Shown here one piece after another: positions 1 to 9,685 of a DNA stretch of 50,749 bases (its first letter is position 1; each line of letters begins with the position of its first letter). Below the pieces are notes generated by a model. That model was not told the origin of the DNA and did no database searches. It worked only from the letters and a program-made list of their open reading frames with translations. The stretch lies in NCBI GenBank assembly GCA_947508055.1, contig CANNRR010000005.1, forward strand, positions 1 to 50,749, given 5' to 3'. The DNA comes from Burkholderiales bacterium (GTDB taxonomy: Bacteria > Pseudomonadota > Gammaproteobacteria > Burkholderiales > Burkholderiaceae_C). The position numbers were made by a program, and so were the translations under genes.

Positions 1-791
1 CGAACATCGTAGCGTGGCGCCAGTGAATTGGCATACATCAGCGGCACAATCGCCATCAAATCACTTCGCGTCACCAACTCCGGCAGTGCACCGTAGTGTC
101 TGGCTCGCAGCACGGTACGATCATTGAGTTTGAGTTTGGTCAGCATCAACTCGACGCTGCCGTGAAATGTCGCAGATGGAGAAGCGACGGCCAGCGATGC
201 CGTTGCCAACTGACGTGCGCTCAAGCTGGTGCCAACCCGACCGCAGCCGGGACGCCAGCCGCTGCCAGTGATCGCCACAAAGTTCTCCTGAAACAGAAGT
301 TCGGCAGCAATCGAACTATGCCTGGGCCCCAAAATGCCAATGGCCAAGTCAATATCGTGGGCATCCAGCGCTGAACTTACTTGCAACGCATCCACCGATA
401 CGTTTGAGACCTGACTACGCGGTGACTGGGCCCGCAGTGCCTGCGCCAACGGGGGCAGGAACATCATCTCACCCAGGTCGGACAGGGACAACCGCCAATG
501 CACGTTACTGCTGGCAGCCTCAAAGCCTTCGGTGCTCATGACCGTCGACTCCAGCAAGTGAAGCTGCGCGATCACAGTCGGCACAATGCGTTGAGCCTTT
601 CGGGTAGGGTGCAAGCCATGCGGCGAGCGAACAAACAACTCATCGTCAAAAAAAGCGCGCAGACGTGCCAATGCATTGCTGGTGGCTGGCTGCGACAAAG
701 CCAGTTGACGGCCGGCAGCCGTCACCGATCCGAGGCGATAGACGGCACATAAAACACGCAGCAGGTTCAGGTCAAGCTGTCTGAAGTTCAT
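1..791 (-). CDS. LysR-type transcriptional regulator, 3' end cut by the window edge
   Basis: Reading the minus strand from the ATG at 791 gives an uninterrupted frame of 263 codons that runs off the window. It begins MNFRQLDLNLLRVLCAVYR and continues with the typical LysR winged helix (AAGRQLALSQPATSNALARL, about residues 25-44) and FFDDELFVRSPHGLHPT. The effector-binding domain follows. An RBS-like AAGGTGAT lies about 7 bases upstream of the start. The family acts as an effector-dependent activator or repressor. It is divergent from the pad operon (gap 792-969), so control of pad in response to an aromatic acid or CoA thioester is likely but inferred. The N-terminus resembles the NodD/PcpR-like LysR branch. 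The missing C-terminal part, about 40-50 residues, lies outside the window. Confidence 0.9.
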   Translation of the reverse strand, partial: MNFRQLDLNLLRVLCAVYRLGSVTAAGRQLALSQPATSNALARLRAFFDDELFVRSPHGLHPTRKAQRIVPTVIAQLHLLESTVMSTEGFEAASSNVHWRLSLSDLGEMMFLPPLAQALRAQSPRSQVSNVSVDALQVSSALDAHDIDLAIGILGPRHSSIAAELLFQENFVAITGSGWRPGCGRVGTSLSARQLATASLAVASPSATFHGSVELMLTKLKLNDRTVLRARHYGALPELVTRSDLMAIVPLMYANSLAPRYDV

Positions 792-969
792 CACCGATCA
801 CCTTTTTAGTATTTGTTTGGTGAATGTAGCAAATTTCAACAATCAATTTGGCGAATGAGCGTAGACGGCGTACATTGCGTTGCAGTCAAGTCCCTCCGGG
901 GAACACAAGCATAAGTAAATCTGCTTTGCGTTTTAGCGAGCAGCGGATGTACCGACAGGAGACGACAAC
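792..969. promoter_or_regulatory. Divergent lysR/pad control region with a direct repeat
   Basis: TTTGGTGAATG (816-826) is repeated as TTTGGCGAATG (847-857), 31 bases apart, so both copies face the same side of the helix. Between them GCAAATT (829-835) and AATTTGGC (846-852) form an imperfect inverted repeat of the T-n-A kind that LysR proteins bind. No convincing sigma70 box was found. The RBS of padE, AGGAG, is at 957-961. Binding by the adjacent LysR protein is inferred. Confidence 0.5.
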
Positions 970-1527
970 GTGCTAGAAATCATCATCCAGGGTCGTGGCG
1001 GCCAGGGTGCCCAAACCGCAGGCAACTTGTTGGCTGGCGCTTTCCATGCGCAAGGCTTGCACGTTCAATGTTTTGCCAGCTATGGCGGAGCGCGCCGGGG
1101 TACACCGGTCAACTCCTACATCAGGGCCGACCACAAACCGGTGCGGGTACGTTGCGATATCGAGCGCGCCGACGCCATTTTGTGCTTTGACGCGAGCTTA
1201 CTCGAAGGTCGCTTGCTGGCCAGCGCAGACGCCACCACGCTGATCGTGGTCAATTCAGCCCGCAGCGTGGCCGAATTTTCGCAGGCGTTTCCTGGCAAGC
1301 GGGTGATTCCGATTGATGCACTGACCATTTCGCGCCAGCAAGGGCTGGGACGCATCGTCAACTCGGCACTGTTGGGGGCGCTGGCCCGCGTAATTCAGTC
1401 CCCCACGCTGGATGTGCTGTCGCAAGCGCTGGTAGACAACGCACCAAAACAACACGACGAGAACGTGGCAGCCTGCGTCGAAGGCTATCGCTGCGCCAAC
1501 TTGCAACTGCTGGGGAGTGCCATATGA
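970..1527 (+). CDS. padE: Phenylglyoxylate:acceptor oxidoreductase gamma subunit
   Basis: A 185-residue protein of the 2-oxoacid:acceptor oxidoreductase gamma family. It opens with IIIQGRGGQGAQTAGNLLAGA, the family's nucleotide-binding-like motif, and continues with FASYGGARRGTPVNSYIR. The start is a GTG at 970 with AGGAG 8 bases upstream. It is the first gene of an operon in which each of the next two genes overlaps its predecessor by the ATGA arrangement, together making phenylglyoxylate oxidoreductase. That enzyme decarboxylates phenylglyoxylate oxidatively to benzoyl-CoA and CO2, reducing NAD(P)+ or ferredoxin. The assignment to phenylglyoxylate rather than pyruvate rests on the padBCD-padJ genes next door. 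Confidence 0.85.
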   Translation: MLEIIIQGRGGQGAQTAGNLLAGAFHAQGLHVQCFASYGGARRGTPVNSYIRADHKPVRVRCDIERADAILCFDASLLEGRLLASADATTLIVVNSARSVAEFSQAFPGKRVIPIDALTISRQQGLGRIVNSALLGALARVIQSPTLDVLSQALVDNAPKQHDENVAACVEGYRCANLQLLGSAI

Positions 1528-3215
1528 GCGTTCCGATACCCCTGCCCATCGCGGCACTTATTCCGACCATCTGGACCACCGGCAGCACCACCGCAATCAA
1601 GACCGGTACTTGGCGGGCATCCCTGGCCAAACACATCAAGGCACCGGCCCCTTGCCACGGTGCCTGCCCGGTCAATGGCGACATTGCCGAGTGGATTGGT
1701 TTGGCACGCGGGCGCGACTTTAAAGCAGCATGGCAGGTACTGGCGCGCCACAACCCGTTCCCCTCGATTGCCGGGCGCATTTGCCACCACCCCTGCGAGA
1801 CTGCGTGCAACCGCGCTGGCTTTGACGACGCCTTGTCAATCTGCAAGTTGGAACGTTTTGTCGGCGACCAGGCATTGGCACGGGGCTGGGCATTTGAACC
1901 TGTGCCCACGCAACAACGTGGCCATATCGGCATCGTCGGCGGCGGCCCTTCCGGCTTGTCGGCGGCCTATCAACTGCGCCGCCTGGGCTATTGCGTGACC
2001 TTATACGAGGCGCAAGCTGAACTGGGTGGCTTGATGCGGTACGGCATCCCCTCGTACCGACTGTCACGCGATGTACTCGCCGGTGAAATTGATCGCATTG
2101 TTGCCATGGGTGTTGTGGTGCATTGCAATCACCGTGTCGAGAGTGCCGAGGCATTTGAGCGCTTGCGTGAGCAACACGATGCGCTCTACCTGGCCCTCGG
2201 CGCGGCTTGCAGCAAGCGCTTGCCGATGCTCGACTACAGCCAACCCTGGGTTTGCGACGGCGCCATCTATTTGGCCAAGGCCAACGCAGGCAATCCAGCT
2301 TCTTTGGGTAAACGCCTGATTGTGATTGGGGGTGGCAGTGCTGCGCTGGATGCCGCGCGCAGTGCACGTCGCCTGGGCCATGAGGTGACCCTGCTGACCC
2401 TCGAGCAGCGCGGTCAAATGCCCGCGCAAGCTGAGGAAGTGCACGAGGCCCTGGAAGAAGGCATCGTTCTGGTCGACGGAACACGCCTCGATGGCGTGGT
2501 CGATGGCGGCACCGAAGGGTTGACGCTGCATTGCACCAAAGTGATGTTTGTGGCTGGGGTCAAACATGGCCAATTCACCCTAAATCCGATTGCCGACAGT
2601 GGGTTCGACCTAACGGCTGACGCCGTCGTCACCTCCATAGGCCAGGACCCAGACCTGTCGGCGCTGGGCGAGAAATATGCCAGCGCAGGGGGCTTGCTGA
2701 CCACCGACGCCCAGTTCTCCACCAGCCGCTCCGGTGTCTACGCTGGAGGCGACATGGCCAGCATGGCGCGGTTCGTCACCGAAGCCATTGGCATGGGCAA
2801 GCGCGCGGCGCAGGCGATTGCGCACAGCTTGCAGCAGGTCCAGAGCGGAACCACCCCAGCAGCACCGCCGCATTATGACAACGAGCCACCGGTGCCCTTG
2901 ACTGCCATTAGCACCTTCTATCACCCTAAGCGAGAACGCGCCCATACATATTTGCTTGACGCCGCAGAGCGTCTAGGACGGGACACCGAGGTTCAAATGG
3001 GTTTGGAAATTGACGAGGCGCTGCTTGAAGCCGAACGCTGCTTTTCATGTGGCACCTGCACCAGCTGCGACAACTGTGTCGTGTACTGCCCCGATATGGC
3101 GGTCAAGGCGGTGGGGAGTGGTTACACAGTATTGACCGATTACTGCAAAGGTTGCGGTGTCTGCGTTAAAGAGTGCCCAACCGGCTCCATGACGATGCAA
3201 GAGGAATTGCGATGA
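1524..3215 (+). CDS. padH: Phenylglyoxylate oxidoreductase flavin subunit fused to a 2[4Fe-4S] ferredoxin domain
   Basis: A 563-residue flavoprotein that should pass electrons between Fe-S centres and NAD(P). The N-terminus resembles the glutamate synthase small subunit, with two Cys motifs (CHGACPVNGD, CHHPCETACNR). A GGGPSGLSAA FAD-binding loop follows near residue 138, and GGGSAALDAARSARR for NAD(P) near 270. The last 60 residues hold two ferredoxin motifs, CGTCTSCDNCVVYCP and CKGCGVCVKECP. In Azoarcus and Aromatoleum the ferredoxin-like PadF and the NAD-binding PadH are, as I recall, separate subunits; here they are joined. The ATG at 1524 overlaps the padE stop, with GGGGAG upstream. There is no sign of frameshift in the fusion. 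Naming it padH covers both roles. Confidence 0.8.
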   Translation: MSVPIPLPIAALIPTIWTTGSTTAIKTGTWRASLAKHIKAPAPCHGACPVNGDIAEWIGLARGRDFKAAWQVLARHNPFPSIAGRICHHPCETACNRAGFDDALSICKLERFVGDQALARGWAFEPVPTQQRGHIGIVGGGPSGLSAAYQLRRLGYCVTLYEAQAELGGLMRYGIPSYRLSRDVLAGEIDRIVAMGVVVHCNHRVESAEAFERLREQHDALYLALGAACSKRLPMLDYSQPWVCDGAIYLAKANAGNPASLGKRLIVIGGGSAALDAARSARRLGHEVTLLTLEQRGQMPAQAEEVHEALEEGIVLVDGTRLDGVVDGGTEGLTLHCTKVMFVAGVKHGQFTLNPIADSGFDLTADAVVTSIGQDPDLSALGEKYASAGGLLTTDAQFSTSRSGVYAGGDMASMARFVTEAIGMGKRAAQAIAHSLQQVQSGTTPAAPPHYDNEPPVPLTAISTFYHPKRERAHTYLLDAAERLGRDTEVQMGLEIDEALLEAERCFSCGTCTSCDNCVVYCPDMAVKAVGSGYTVLTDYCKGCGVCVKECPTGSMTMQEELR

Positions 3216-4369
3216 ATGCACAAAACAAGGCCGTGTTGTTGACCGGAAACCAGGCAGTAGCCTGGGGCGCACGTCTATCACGGCCAAAGGTGGTGCCGGT
3301 CTACCCGATTACTCCGCAAACCCCCGTATTGGAGCAACTCACCGAGTTCCAGGCGGAGGGCAGCTTCGACGCCGAGATCATTACACCAGAGTCCGAGCAC
3401 TCGGTGATGTCGGCCTGCATACCTGCTTCTCTGGTGGGAATGCGGGTATTTACCGCCACGGCCTCGCAGGGGTTGCTGCTGATGCATGAACTGTTGCATT
3501 ACGCCAGTGGCGCTCGCGCGCCCATTGTGATGGCCAATGTAAACCGTACCGTCGCCTCACCTTGGGCTTTTTGGCCCGACCAGACCGACAGTCTGGCGCA
3601 ACGTGACACCGGCTGGATTCAGTACTATGTGGAAAGCGCGCAAGAGGCCTTGGACACAGTGATTCAGGCCTACCGAGTCGCCGAGCAGGTGCTGGTACCA
3701 GCCATGGTAAACCTCGATGCCTTCTATGTATCGCATGCGATGGAGCCAGTGCAGATCCCATCCCAGGAAGTGGTAGATGCATACCTGCCAGCATTCGACC
3801 CTCCGCACAAACTCGATACAGACAAGGTGGAATCCTGGGGCAACGTGATTTCTCAAGAGATGTTTTTTCGGCACCGGCAGGACCTCGGCGAAGCGATGGC
3901 ACGTGTTCCAACCCTGACCGCCCAGGCCGATCATGAGTGGGCGCAACTGACCGGACGCAGCTATGGAGTGATCGAGCGCTACCGGTGCGATGGGGCGCGC
4001 ACCGTCATCGTCACCATGGGTAGCATGTGTGGAACTGCACGTGACGCTGTCGACATGCTGCGCGAAGCCGGCCAAGACGTCGGACTGGTCAAGGTTCGAT
4101 TGTTTCGCCCGTTGCCAGCGGCAGCATTGCGCGAAGCATTGGTAGGGGTAGAAGACGCCGTGGTGCTGGACCGCAACTACTCACCCGGCCACGGTGGCGT
4201 GTTGCATCAAGAACTGCGAGCTGCCCTCTACGGTGGAGACGTTACACCACGCGTCCACGGCCTGCTGGCCGGCGTTGGAGGCGTCAATGTGTCTCCAATA
4301 AAAATCGTCGAATTCGTCAACCAGACCCGTCATGCTGAACCGCTGGCCGAGTCACAATGGGTAAGGTGA
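3212..4369 (+). CDS. padG: Phenylglyoxylate:acceptor oxidoreductase alpha subunit
   Basis: A 385-residue alpha subunit of the pyruvate/2-oxoacid:ferredoxin oxidoreductase family. It contributes the pyrimidine side of the thiamine diphosphate site. Recognisable blocks are [14 protein letters not shown] near residue 30, [36 protein letters not shown], and a late transketolase C-like domain ([20 protein letters not shown]). The ATG at 3212 overlaps the stop of the preceding gene (ATGA) and has GAGG about 8 bases upstream. An in-frame start further upstream at 3173 lies inside padH and is unlikely. Length fits PorA/PadG proteins. Confidence 0.88.
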   Translation: MNAQNKAVLLTGNQAVAWGARLSRPKVVPVYPITPQTPVLEQLTEFQAEGSFDAEIITPESEHSVMSACIPASLVGMRVFTATASQGLLLMHELLHYASGARAPIVMANVNRTVASPWAFWPDQTDSLAQRDTGWIQYYVESAQEALDTVIQAYRVAEQVLVPAMVNLDAFYVSHAMEPVQIPSQEVVDAYLPAFDPPHKLDTDKVESWGNVISQEMFFRHRQDLGEAMARVPTLTAQADHEWAQLTGRSYGVIERYRCDGARTVIVTMGSMCGTARDAVDMLREAGQDVGLVKVRLFRPLPAAALREALVGVEDAVVLDRNYSPGHGGVLHQELRAALYGGDVTPRVHGLLAGVGGVNVSPIKIVEFVNQTRHAEPLAESQWVR

Positions 4370-4374
4370 GCAGT

Positions 4375-5289
4375 ATGATTCCGATCGCATCCGCCAACCA
4401 GGACCCGATGCTGTGCTCGGGGCATGCTGCGTGCCCCGGCTGCATTGATGCGCTCTCCGTGCGCCACGTGCTGACAGTCATGGGACCCAACACCATGGCC
4501 GTGATTCCGCCATCGTGCATGGCCATCATCGCCGGGCCACAGCCTTATAGTTCGCTGCGCATTCCGGTGTACCAACCCACGCTTGAGTCCAGCGCTGCTG
4601 CGGCCACCGGCATTCGCCGCGCACTCGATGCCAAAGGCAAACACGATACCCAGGTACTGGTACTGGCGGGTGACGGTGGTACCTACGATATTGGCTTTCA
4701 GTGCCTATCATCGGCAGCCGAACGCAACGAGGACTTCCTCTACATTTGCCTAGACAACGAAGGCTACATGAATACTGGGGCGCAGAAGTCCTCATCCACC
4801 CCGCATTTCGCCAAAACGGGCTCGACCCCGGCGGGCAAAACCTCACGCAAAAAGAATCTGACCGAGATCATGGCGGCGCACCGGGTGCCCTATGTGGCAA
4901 CTGCGAGTGTGGGTCACCTTCCAGACATGCTACGCAAGGTCCAAAAGGCCAAGTCCATGCATGGCACCCGCATCATCACGCTCTTGATTCCGTGCATGGA
5001 CGGTTGGGGCGTTGCCGACGACGCAGGCTTGATGACCGCACGGTATGCCGTGGAATCTGGTGCATTTCCTCTTTATGAGGTTGAAGATGGGCATCGTTAC
5101 ACACTGAACCACGACACCAAGACCAGGCCAGTAGCTGACTACCTCGCGCTGCAACGGCGCTACCGGAATATGGCGGACAACGACATTGAAACTCTGCAAG
5201 CCGAAATTGATGATGGTTGGTCTACGTTGCAAGAGCGTGCCGCGGCAAGTCAGGCCAAAAGCAGCGTGCGGACAACGGTCCCAATGTGA
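4375..5289 (+). CDS. padI: Phenylglyoxylate:acceptor oxidoreductase beta (thiamine diphosphate) subunit
   Basis: A 304-residue beta subunit that binds the diphosphate of thiamine diphosphate and the catalytic Mg2+. The motif [14 protein letters not shown] is followed by [14 protein letters not shown], as in PorB. The N-terminal [10 protein letters not shown] supplies Cys residues for an Fe-S cluster. I prefer the ATG at 4375 because AAGGTGAG stands 4-5 bases before it. The ATG at 4357 in the same frame would add six residues. It completes the set padE-padH-padG-padI. A 109-base gap with no clear signal then precedes padB. Confidence 0.87.
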   Translation: MIPIASANQDPMLCSGHAACPGCIDALSVRHVLTVMGPNTMAVIPPSCMAIIAGPQPYSSLRIPVYQPTLESSAAAATGIRRALDAKGKHDTQVLVLAGDGGTYDIGFQCLSSAAERNEDFLYICLDNEGYMNTGAQKSSSTPHFAKTGSTPAGKTSRKKNLTEIMAAHRVPYVATASVGHLPDMLRKVQKAKSMHGTRIITLLIPCMDGWGVADDAGLMTARYAVESGAFPLYEVEDGHRYTLNHDTKTRPVADYLALQRRYRNMADNDIETLQAEIDDGWSTLQERAAASQAKSSVRTTVPM

Positions 5290-5398
5290 TCGGGTCATGG
5301 TCAATGATGCACGAATTTTTACCATGCACATGGGTGTTGGCAACATTACCAGGTCAATCGGTCGCGACCTGCACTCTACTTTTTGACAAGGATTCCAC

Positions 5399-8149
5399 AT
5401 GAATCTTGAAACCAAGGACGTGCGCATAGTTCCAACCTATTGCTACCAATGTGTGGCCGGACCAGACTTGCTTACAGTGAAAGTGGAGCAGGGGGTGGCC
5501 ACCGAGGTCCAACCCAACTTCTGCGCGGCTGACATCCATCCAGGCAACGGCAAGGTCTGCGTCAAGGCATTCGGATTGGTGCAGAAGACATACAACCCTC
5601 ACCGCGTGCTGTCCCCGATGAAGCGCACTAATCCGGAGAAGGGCCGCAATGAGGATCCCGGATTCACGCCCATATCGTGGGATGAAGCGTTCGAACTGAT
5701 CACCGAGCGCCTTGAACACGTGCGCGCCGAGGGGATGACCGATGCATCGGGCTATCCTCGTGTGGCCATGAGCTTAGGCGGCGGTGGCACGCCACAGTCC
5801 TACATGGGTACGATGCCCGCCTTTCTCTCTGCTTGGGGCTCGGTGGATTTTGGCTTCGGGTCCGGCCAGGGCGTGAAGTGCTATCACGCGGAGCACTTGT
5901 ACGGCGAGTTTTGGCATCGGGGTTTCACGGTATCTCCTGACACACCAATGACCAACTATCTGATCTCCTGTGGCGCCAATGTTGAGGCGTCCGGTGGCGT
6001 AGTGGGCGTTGCACGCCACTCCAAGGCGCGCATACGCGGTATGAAGCGTGTACAGGTGGAGCCCCATTTGTCCGTCACCGGCGCCTGCTCAGCCGAATGG
6101 GTGCCGATCAAACCCAAGACCGACCCGGCCTTCCTGTTCGCCCTGATGCATGTGCTACTGCACGAGGTTCCTAGGGAGCGTCTGGACGTTGGCTTTCTGG
6201 CGCGTAGTACTGCTTCGCCGTATTTGGTGGGGGACGGCGGTTACTACCTGAGGGAGCGGGTGAGTGGAAAGCCGCTGGTGTTTGATTGCATTCGCCAGGC
6301 CGCCGTGCCATTTGATACGCCAGGCATCGAGGAAGCGCTGGAAGGCGAGTATGTAGTGGAGGGGGTCGAACACGGCCCCGACGGTGACATACTGGGCAGC
6401 GGTCAACTGCGCGGACACACCGCTTTCACCAAGCTGATTAACCATATGGCGCAATTTTCGCCAGAGTGGGCAGAGAAACTGTGTGATGTGCCGGCGGCCA
6501 CCATACGCCGCATCGGCAACGAGTTTTTGGACCATGCCTGCGTCGGTCAAACCATCGATATCGATGGCAAGACCCTACCATTCCGACCGGTGGCGATAAG
6601 CTTGGGCAAAACCGTCACCAATGGCTGGGGCGCCTACGAATGCGTCTGGGCACGCACCATGATGGCGGCCTTGGTTGGGGGCCTTGAGGTTCCTGGCGGC
6701 ACCTTGGGCACTACGGTACGTCTTCATCGCCCCATGTCACAGCGACACGACAGTGTTCGGCCCGGTCCAGACGGTTTCATGTGGAGCCACCTTAATCCAA
6801 CCGACAAGGAGCACTGGTCGCCCAGCCCCAACATCCGAAACGCCTACCGCTCGATGATTCCTCTGGCCACCGACGGCCCTTGGAGTCAAGCACTCGGACC
6901 GACCCATTTCTCCTGGATGTTTCTGGACGAGACTCCCAAGGGCTTGCCGCGGGTGACCTTGCCCGACGTATGGTTTGTCTATCGGACCAACCCGGCCATA
7001 TCTTTCTGGGATACCGACGGCATCACCAAAAAGATGACGCGATTCCCGTTTGTAGTGGCTTTCGCCTACACCCGCGACGAAACCAACCACTTCGCCGATG
7101 TGCTGTTACCCGACGCCACTGACCTGGAAAGCCTGCAACTGATTCGCATCGGTGGCACAAAATTTGTCGAGCAGTTCTGGACACAGCAAGGCTTTGCGCT
7201 TCGACAACCCGTTATCAAAGCACGTGGCGAGGCCCGCGACTTTACTGAAATTGCAACCGAGCTTGCACGACGCACCGGCCTATTGGAGAAATATAACGCG
7301 GCCATCAACAAGGGCGCAGCGGGCATGCCACTCAAAACAGTCTTCGGAGATTTTTCACTGGAAAAGAGCGTAGCGCACACGCGTGACCAAATCTGGGACG
7401 CCATTGGTCGTTCGGCCAGTGCCGAGTTGACCGAAGGTGCACAGGTACACGGCCTTGATTGGTGGAAAGAAAACGGCATTGCCACCAAACCGTTTCCACA
7501 GTCTGACTGGTACCTGTACCCCACCCTGGCGAAGCAAAACCTGCGCTTTGAGTTGCCCTATCAGGAGCGACTGCAAAGAGTTGGCGCCGAGTTGGGACGA
7601 CGACTGCACGAGCACGACATGCACTGGTGGGACGAACAGTTGCACGAATACCAGGCCTTACCTATAGCGAAAGACTTCAGCGAGATGTGGACCGCTGAAC
7701 TATCCAAGCAGGTCACCCCCACGGGTGGAAAGGTGGCTGACTTCCCATTCTGGATGTTGACGGCGCGCAGCATGCAGTACGCTTGGGGAGGCAATGTGGG
7801 CATGCAGATGATCAAGGAAGTCGCCAACAACATCGCTGGTCACCGAGGTGTGATCATCAACACGGGCCGCGCCCAGCAATTGGGTATTGAAGATGGTGAT
7901 GATGTGGAAATCTCCACGCCCATTCGCAGCGTGTTCGGCAAGGCGGTGCTGCGCCAAGGCATTCGCCCCGACACCTTATTGCTGATTGGTCAGTTCGACC
8001 ATTGGGTGACTCCGTTTGCCAAGGATCAGGGCGTGCCGAGCATGAACGCTCTGGTACCCATGTCGATGGCACTGACCGACTCGACCGGGTCCGGCGCTGA
8101 CATCGTGCGTGTGAATTTAACGAAAAGCAAAGCCGGGGTGAAGCCATGA
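5399..8149 (+). CDS. padB: Phenylacetyl-CoA:acceptor oxidoreductase, molybdopterin catalytic subunit
   Basis: A 916-residue member of the DMSO reductase family. In Azoarcus/Thauera relatives PadBCD oxidises the alpha-carbon of phenylacetyl-CoA by four electrons to phenylglyoxylate, with quinone as acceptor. The N-terminus carries CYQC (Cys15, Cys18) and Cys54 in GKVCVKA. The position of the usual third Cys is Pro22, and an extra Cys42 may substitute. Molybdopterin-binding blocks include ISWDEAFELI, LGGGGTPQSYMGT, the ARTMMAALVGG region and a C-terminal domain (INTGRAQQLGIEDGDDVEIS). There is no twin-arginine signal, which agrees with a cytoplasmic enzyme acting on CoA esters. AAGGATT precedes the ATG. 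Confidence 0.87.
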   Translation: MNLETKDVRIVPTYCYQCVAGPDLLTVKVEQGVATEVQPNFCAADIHPGNGKVCVKAFGLVQKTYNPHRVLSPMKRTNPEKGRNEDPGFTPISWDEAFELITERLEHVRAEGMTDASGYPRVAMSLGGGGTPQSYMGTMPAFLSAWGSVDFGFGSGQGVKCYHAEHLYGEFWHRGFTVSPDTPMTNYLISCGANVEASGGVVGVARHSKARIRGMKRVQVEPHLSVTGACSAEWVPIKPKTDPAFLFALMHVLLHEVPRERLDVGFLARSTASPYLVGDGGYYLRERVSGKPLVFDCIRQAAVPFDTPGIEEALEGEYVVEGVEHGPDGDILGSGQLRGHTAFTKLINHMAQFSPEWAEKLCDVPAATIRRIGNEFLDHACVGQTIDIDGKTLPFRPVAISLGKTVTNGWGAYECVWARTMMAALVGGLEVPGGTLGTTVRLHRPMSQRHDSVRPGPDGFMWSHLNPTDKEHWSPSPNIRNAYRSMIPLATDGPWSQALGPTHFSWMFLDETPKGLPRVTLPDVWFVYRTNPAISFWDTDGITKKMTRFPFVVAFAYTRDETNHFADVLLPDATDLESLQLIRIGGTKFVEQFWTQQGFALRQPVIKARGEARDFTEIATELARRTGLLEKYNAAINKGAAGMPLKTVFGDFSLEKSVAHTRDQIWDAIGRSASAELTEGAQVHGLDWWKENGIATKPFPQSDWYLYPTLAKQNLRFELPYQERLQRVGAELGRRLHEHDMHWWDEQLHEYQALPIAKDFSEMWTAELSKQVTPTGGKVADFPFWMLTARSMQYAWGGNVGMQMIKEVANNIAGHRGVIINTGRAQQLGIEDGDDVEISTPIRSVFGKAVLRQGIRPDTLLLIGQFDHWVTPFAKDQGVPSMNALVPMSMALTDSTGSGADIVRVNLTKSKAGVKP

Positions 8150-8796
8150 CGCGCTGGGCTATGACCGCAGATCTGCGTCGCTGTGTGGGCTGCCAGACGT
8201 GTACCGCAGCGTGCAAACACACCAATGCGACACCACCAGAGGTGCAATGGCGCCGGGTTATCGACATGGAGTTTGGCGAGTTTCCGAACGTGAAACGCGT
8301 CTTTGTTCCGGTCGGCTGCCAGCACTGCGAAGACCCACCCTGCATGGAGGTTTGCCCGACCACAGCCACCAAGAAGCGGCCCGATGGCATCGTCACCATC
8401 GACTACGACCTTTGCATTGGTTGCTCGTACTGCGCAGTGGCCTGCCCCTACCAGGCGCGGTACAAAACTGACAATGCCAAATTTGCCTACGGCGCACCAA
8501 CGGAGAACGAAGCCAAACGGCACGACCCTTCACGTTTGGCAGTTGCCACGAAATGCACGTTCTGCGTGGATCGCATTGATGCCGGGCTTGAACAAGGTCT
8601 CACTCCTGGAGTGGACCCAACGGCCACCCCAGCCTGCGTGAATGCCTGCATTTCCGAAGCGCTGGCGTTCGGCGATCTGGACAACCCGCAAAGCAATGTT
8701 TCTCAATTGCTGACGAAGAATCAGAGTTTTCGCATGCACGAAGAGTTGGGCACCGGGCCCGGCTTTCACTACATCTGGGATAAGGTGGAACCATGA
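8146..8796 (+). CDS. padC: Phenylacetyl-CoA:acceptor oxidoreductase, iron-sulfur subunit
   Basis: A 216-residue electron-transfer subunit of the DmsB/PhsB/NrfC type. Four Cys groups for four [4Fe-4S] clusters are visible: CVGCQTCTAACKH, CQHCEDPPCMEVCP, CIGCSYCAVACP, and CTFC paired with CVNACISEAL. It should carry electrons from the molybdenum subunit to the membrane anchor. Its ATG overlaps the padB stop and its own stop overlaps the padD start, so the three subunits are translationally coupled. Confidence 0.88.
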   Translation: MTRWAMTADLRRCVGCQTCTAACKHTNATPPEVQWRRVIDMEFGEFPNVKRVFVPVGCQHCEDPPCMEVCPTTATKKRPDGIVTIDYDLCIGCSYCAVACPYQARYKTDNAKFAYGAPTENEAKRHDPSRLAVATKCTFCVDRIDAGLEQGLTPGVDPTATPACVNACISEALAFGDLDNPQSNVSQLLTKNQSFRMHEELGTGPGFHYIWDKVEP

Positions 8797-9653
8797 GCTT
8801 CGGACCCAATCCATGGCAGCAGACCAACTGGGACTGGCGCGCCGCTGGCAACTTCATTGGCGGAGGTGCAGGCACCGGACTGTTGTTTGCCTGCGCGTTT
8901 TTCGCAACACCACTTGCTGACCGAGCATGGACTTCAAATTGGCTGTTGTTGGTGGGGCTTGCCCTCGTCGGCTGTGGCTTGGCGTGCGTGTGGCTTGAGA
9001 TCGGGCGACCCATGCGCGCCTTGCATGTCTTCTTTAACCCGTACACCTCGTGGATGTCGCGTGAGGGGTTTGTTGGGATGCTGCTATTCCCTGCGGGGCT
9101 GATGGCAGTTTTGGGCTTTAGCGGCTGGATTTGGGCAACCGCTGCACTGGCTCTGATGTTCCTCTATTGCCAAAGCCGGATGCTGCCTGCTGCCAAAGGC
9201 ATTCCCGCCTGGCGATCCAGGCTGGTCACGCCGCTTGTCTTCGTAACCGGGTTGTGCGAGGGTTACGGTGTTTTCGTGTTGCTGGGCTTGGTTCACGGCA
9301 GGGCAACCGGGCCGGCAGTGTTTTCGTTTGCAGCCCTGGTGCTGGCCCGAATCACCGTCTGGATTCTCTACCGCCGCGCCGTCGACACAAGTCTCGTAGC
9401 ACGCGCCCGCGCTGCACTGGATGTGGCGGGCTCCCGCTTGTTGATCATGGGGACCGTCGCGCCTGTCGTTCTACTAGGTATCAGCCTGTGGTTGCCCGCT
9501 GGTGCGGCTCAGGCTGGATTGATCGCCGCCGCTGGCGCAAGTGCGGCAGTCACTGGAGCTTTTGTCAAATTCACACTTGTCACCCGTGCCAGTTTTAACC
9601 AGGGTTTTGCCTTGAACAAGATCCCGGTGCGTGGAGTCAGAGTCAACTCGTAA
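8793..9653 (+). CDS. padD: Phenylacetyl-CoA:acceptor oxidoreductase, membrane anchor subunit
   Basis: A 286-residue polytopic membrane protein of the DmsC/NrfD type. About eight hydrophobic stretches alternate with short polar loops, for example WLLLVGLALVGCGLACVWL, GMLLFPAGLMAVLGF and RLLIMGTVAPVVLLGISLWL. In the family this subunit holds the quinone site and anchors the catalytic pair on the cytoplasmic side. The start overlaps padC by the ATGA arrangement. The stop is followed by a 32-base gap before padJ that contains AGGAGACC. Confidence 0.85.
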   Translation: MSFGPNPWQQTNWDWRAAGNFIGGGAGTGLLFACAFFATPLADRAWTSNWLLLVGLALVGCGLACVWLEIGRPMRALHVFFNPYTSWMSREGFVGMLLFPAGLMAVLGFSGWIWATAALALMFLYCQSRMLPAAKGIPAWRSRLVTPLVFVTGLCEGYGVFVLLGLVHGRATGPAVFSFAALVLARITVWILYRRAVDTSLVARARAALDVAGSRLLIMGTVAPVVLLGISLWLPAGAAQAGLIAAAGASAAVTGAFVKFTLVTRASFNQGFALNKIPVRGVRVNS

Positions 9654-9685
9654 TTCCCGGCACCAATCTGCAATCAGGAGACCTC

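Noticed and set aside
1720-2484. A 254-codon open frame antisense to padH
   Set aside because: Arg/Pro/Cys-rich shadow of a conserved flavoprotein, with no recognisable motif.
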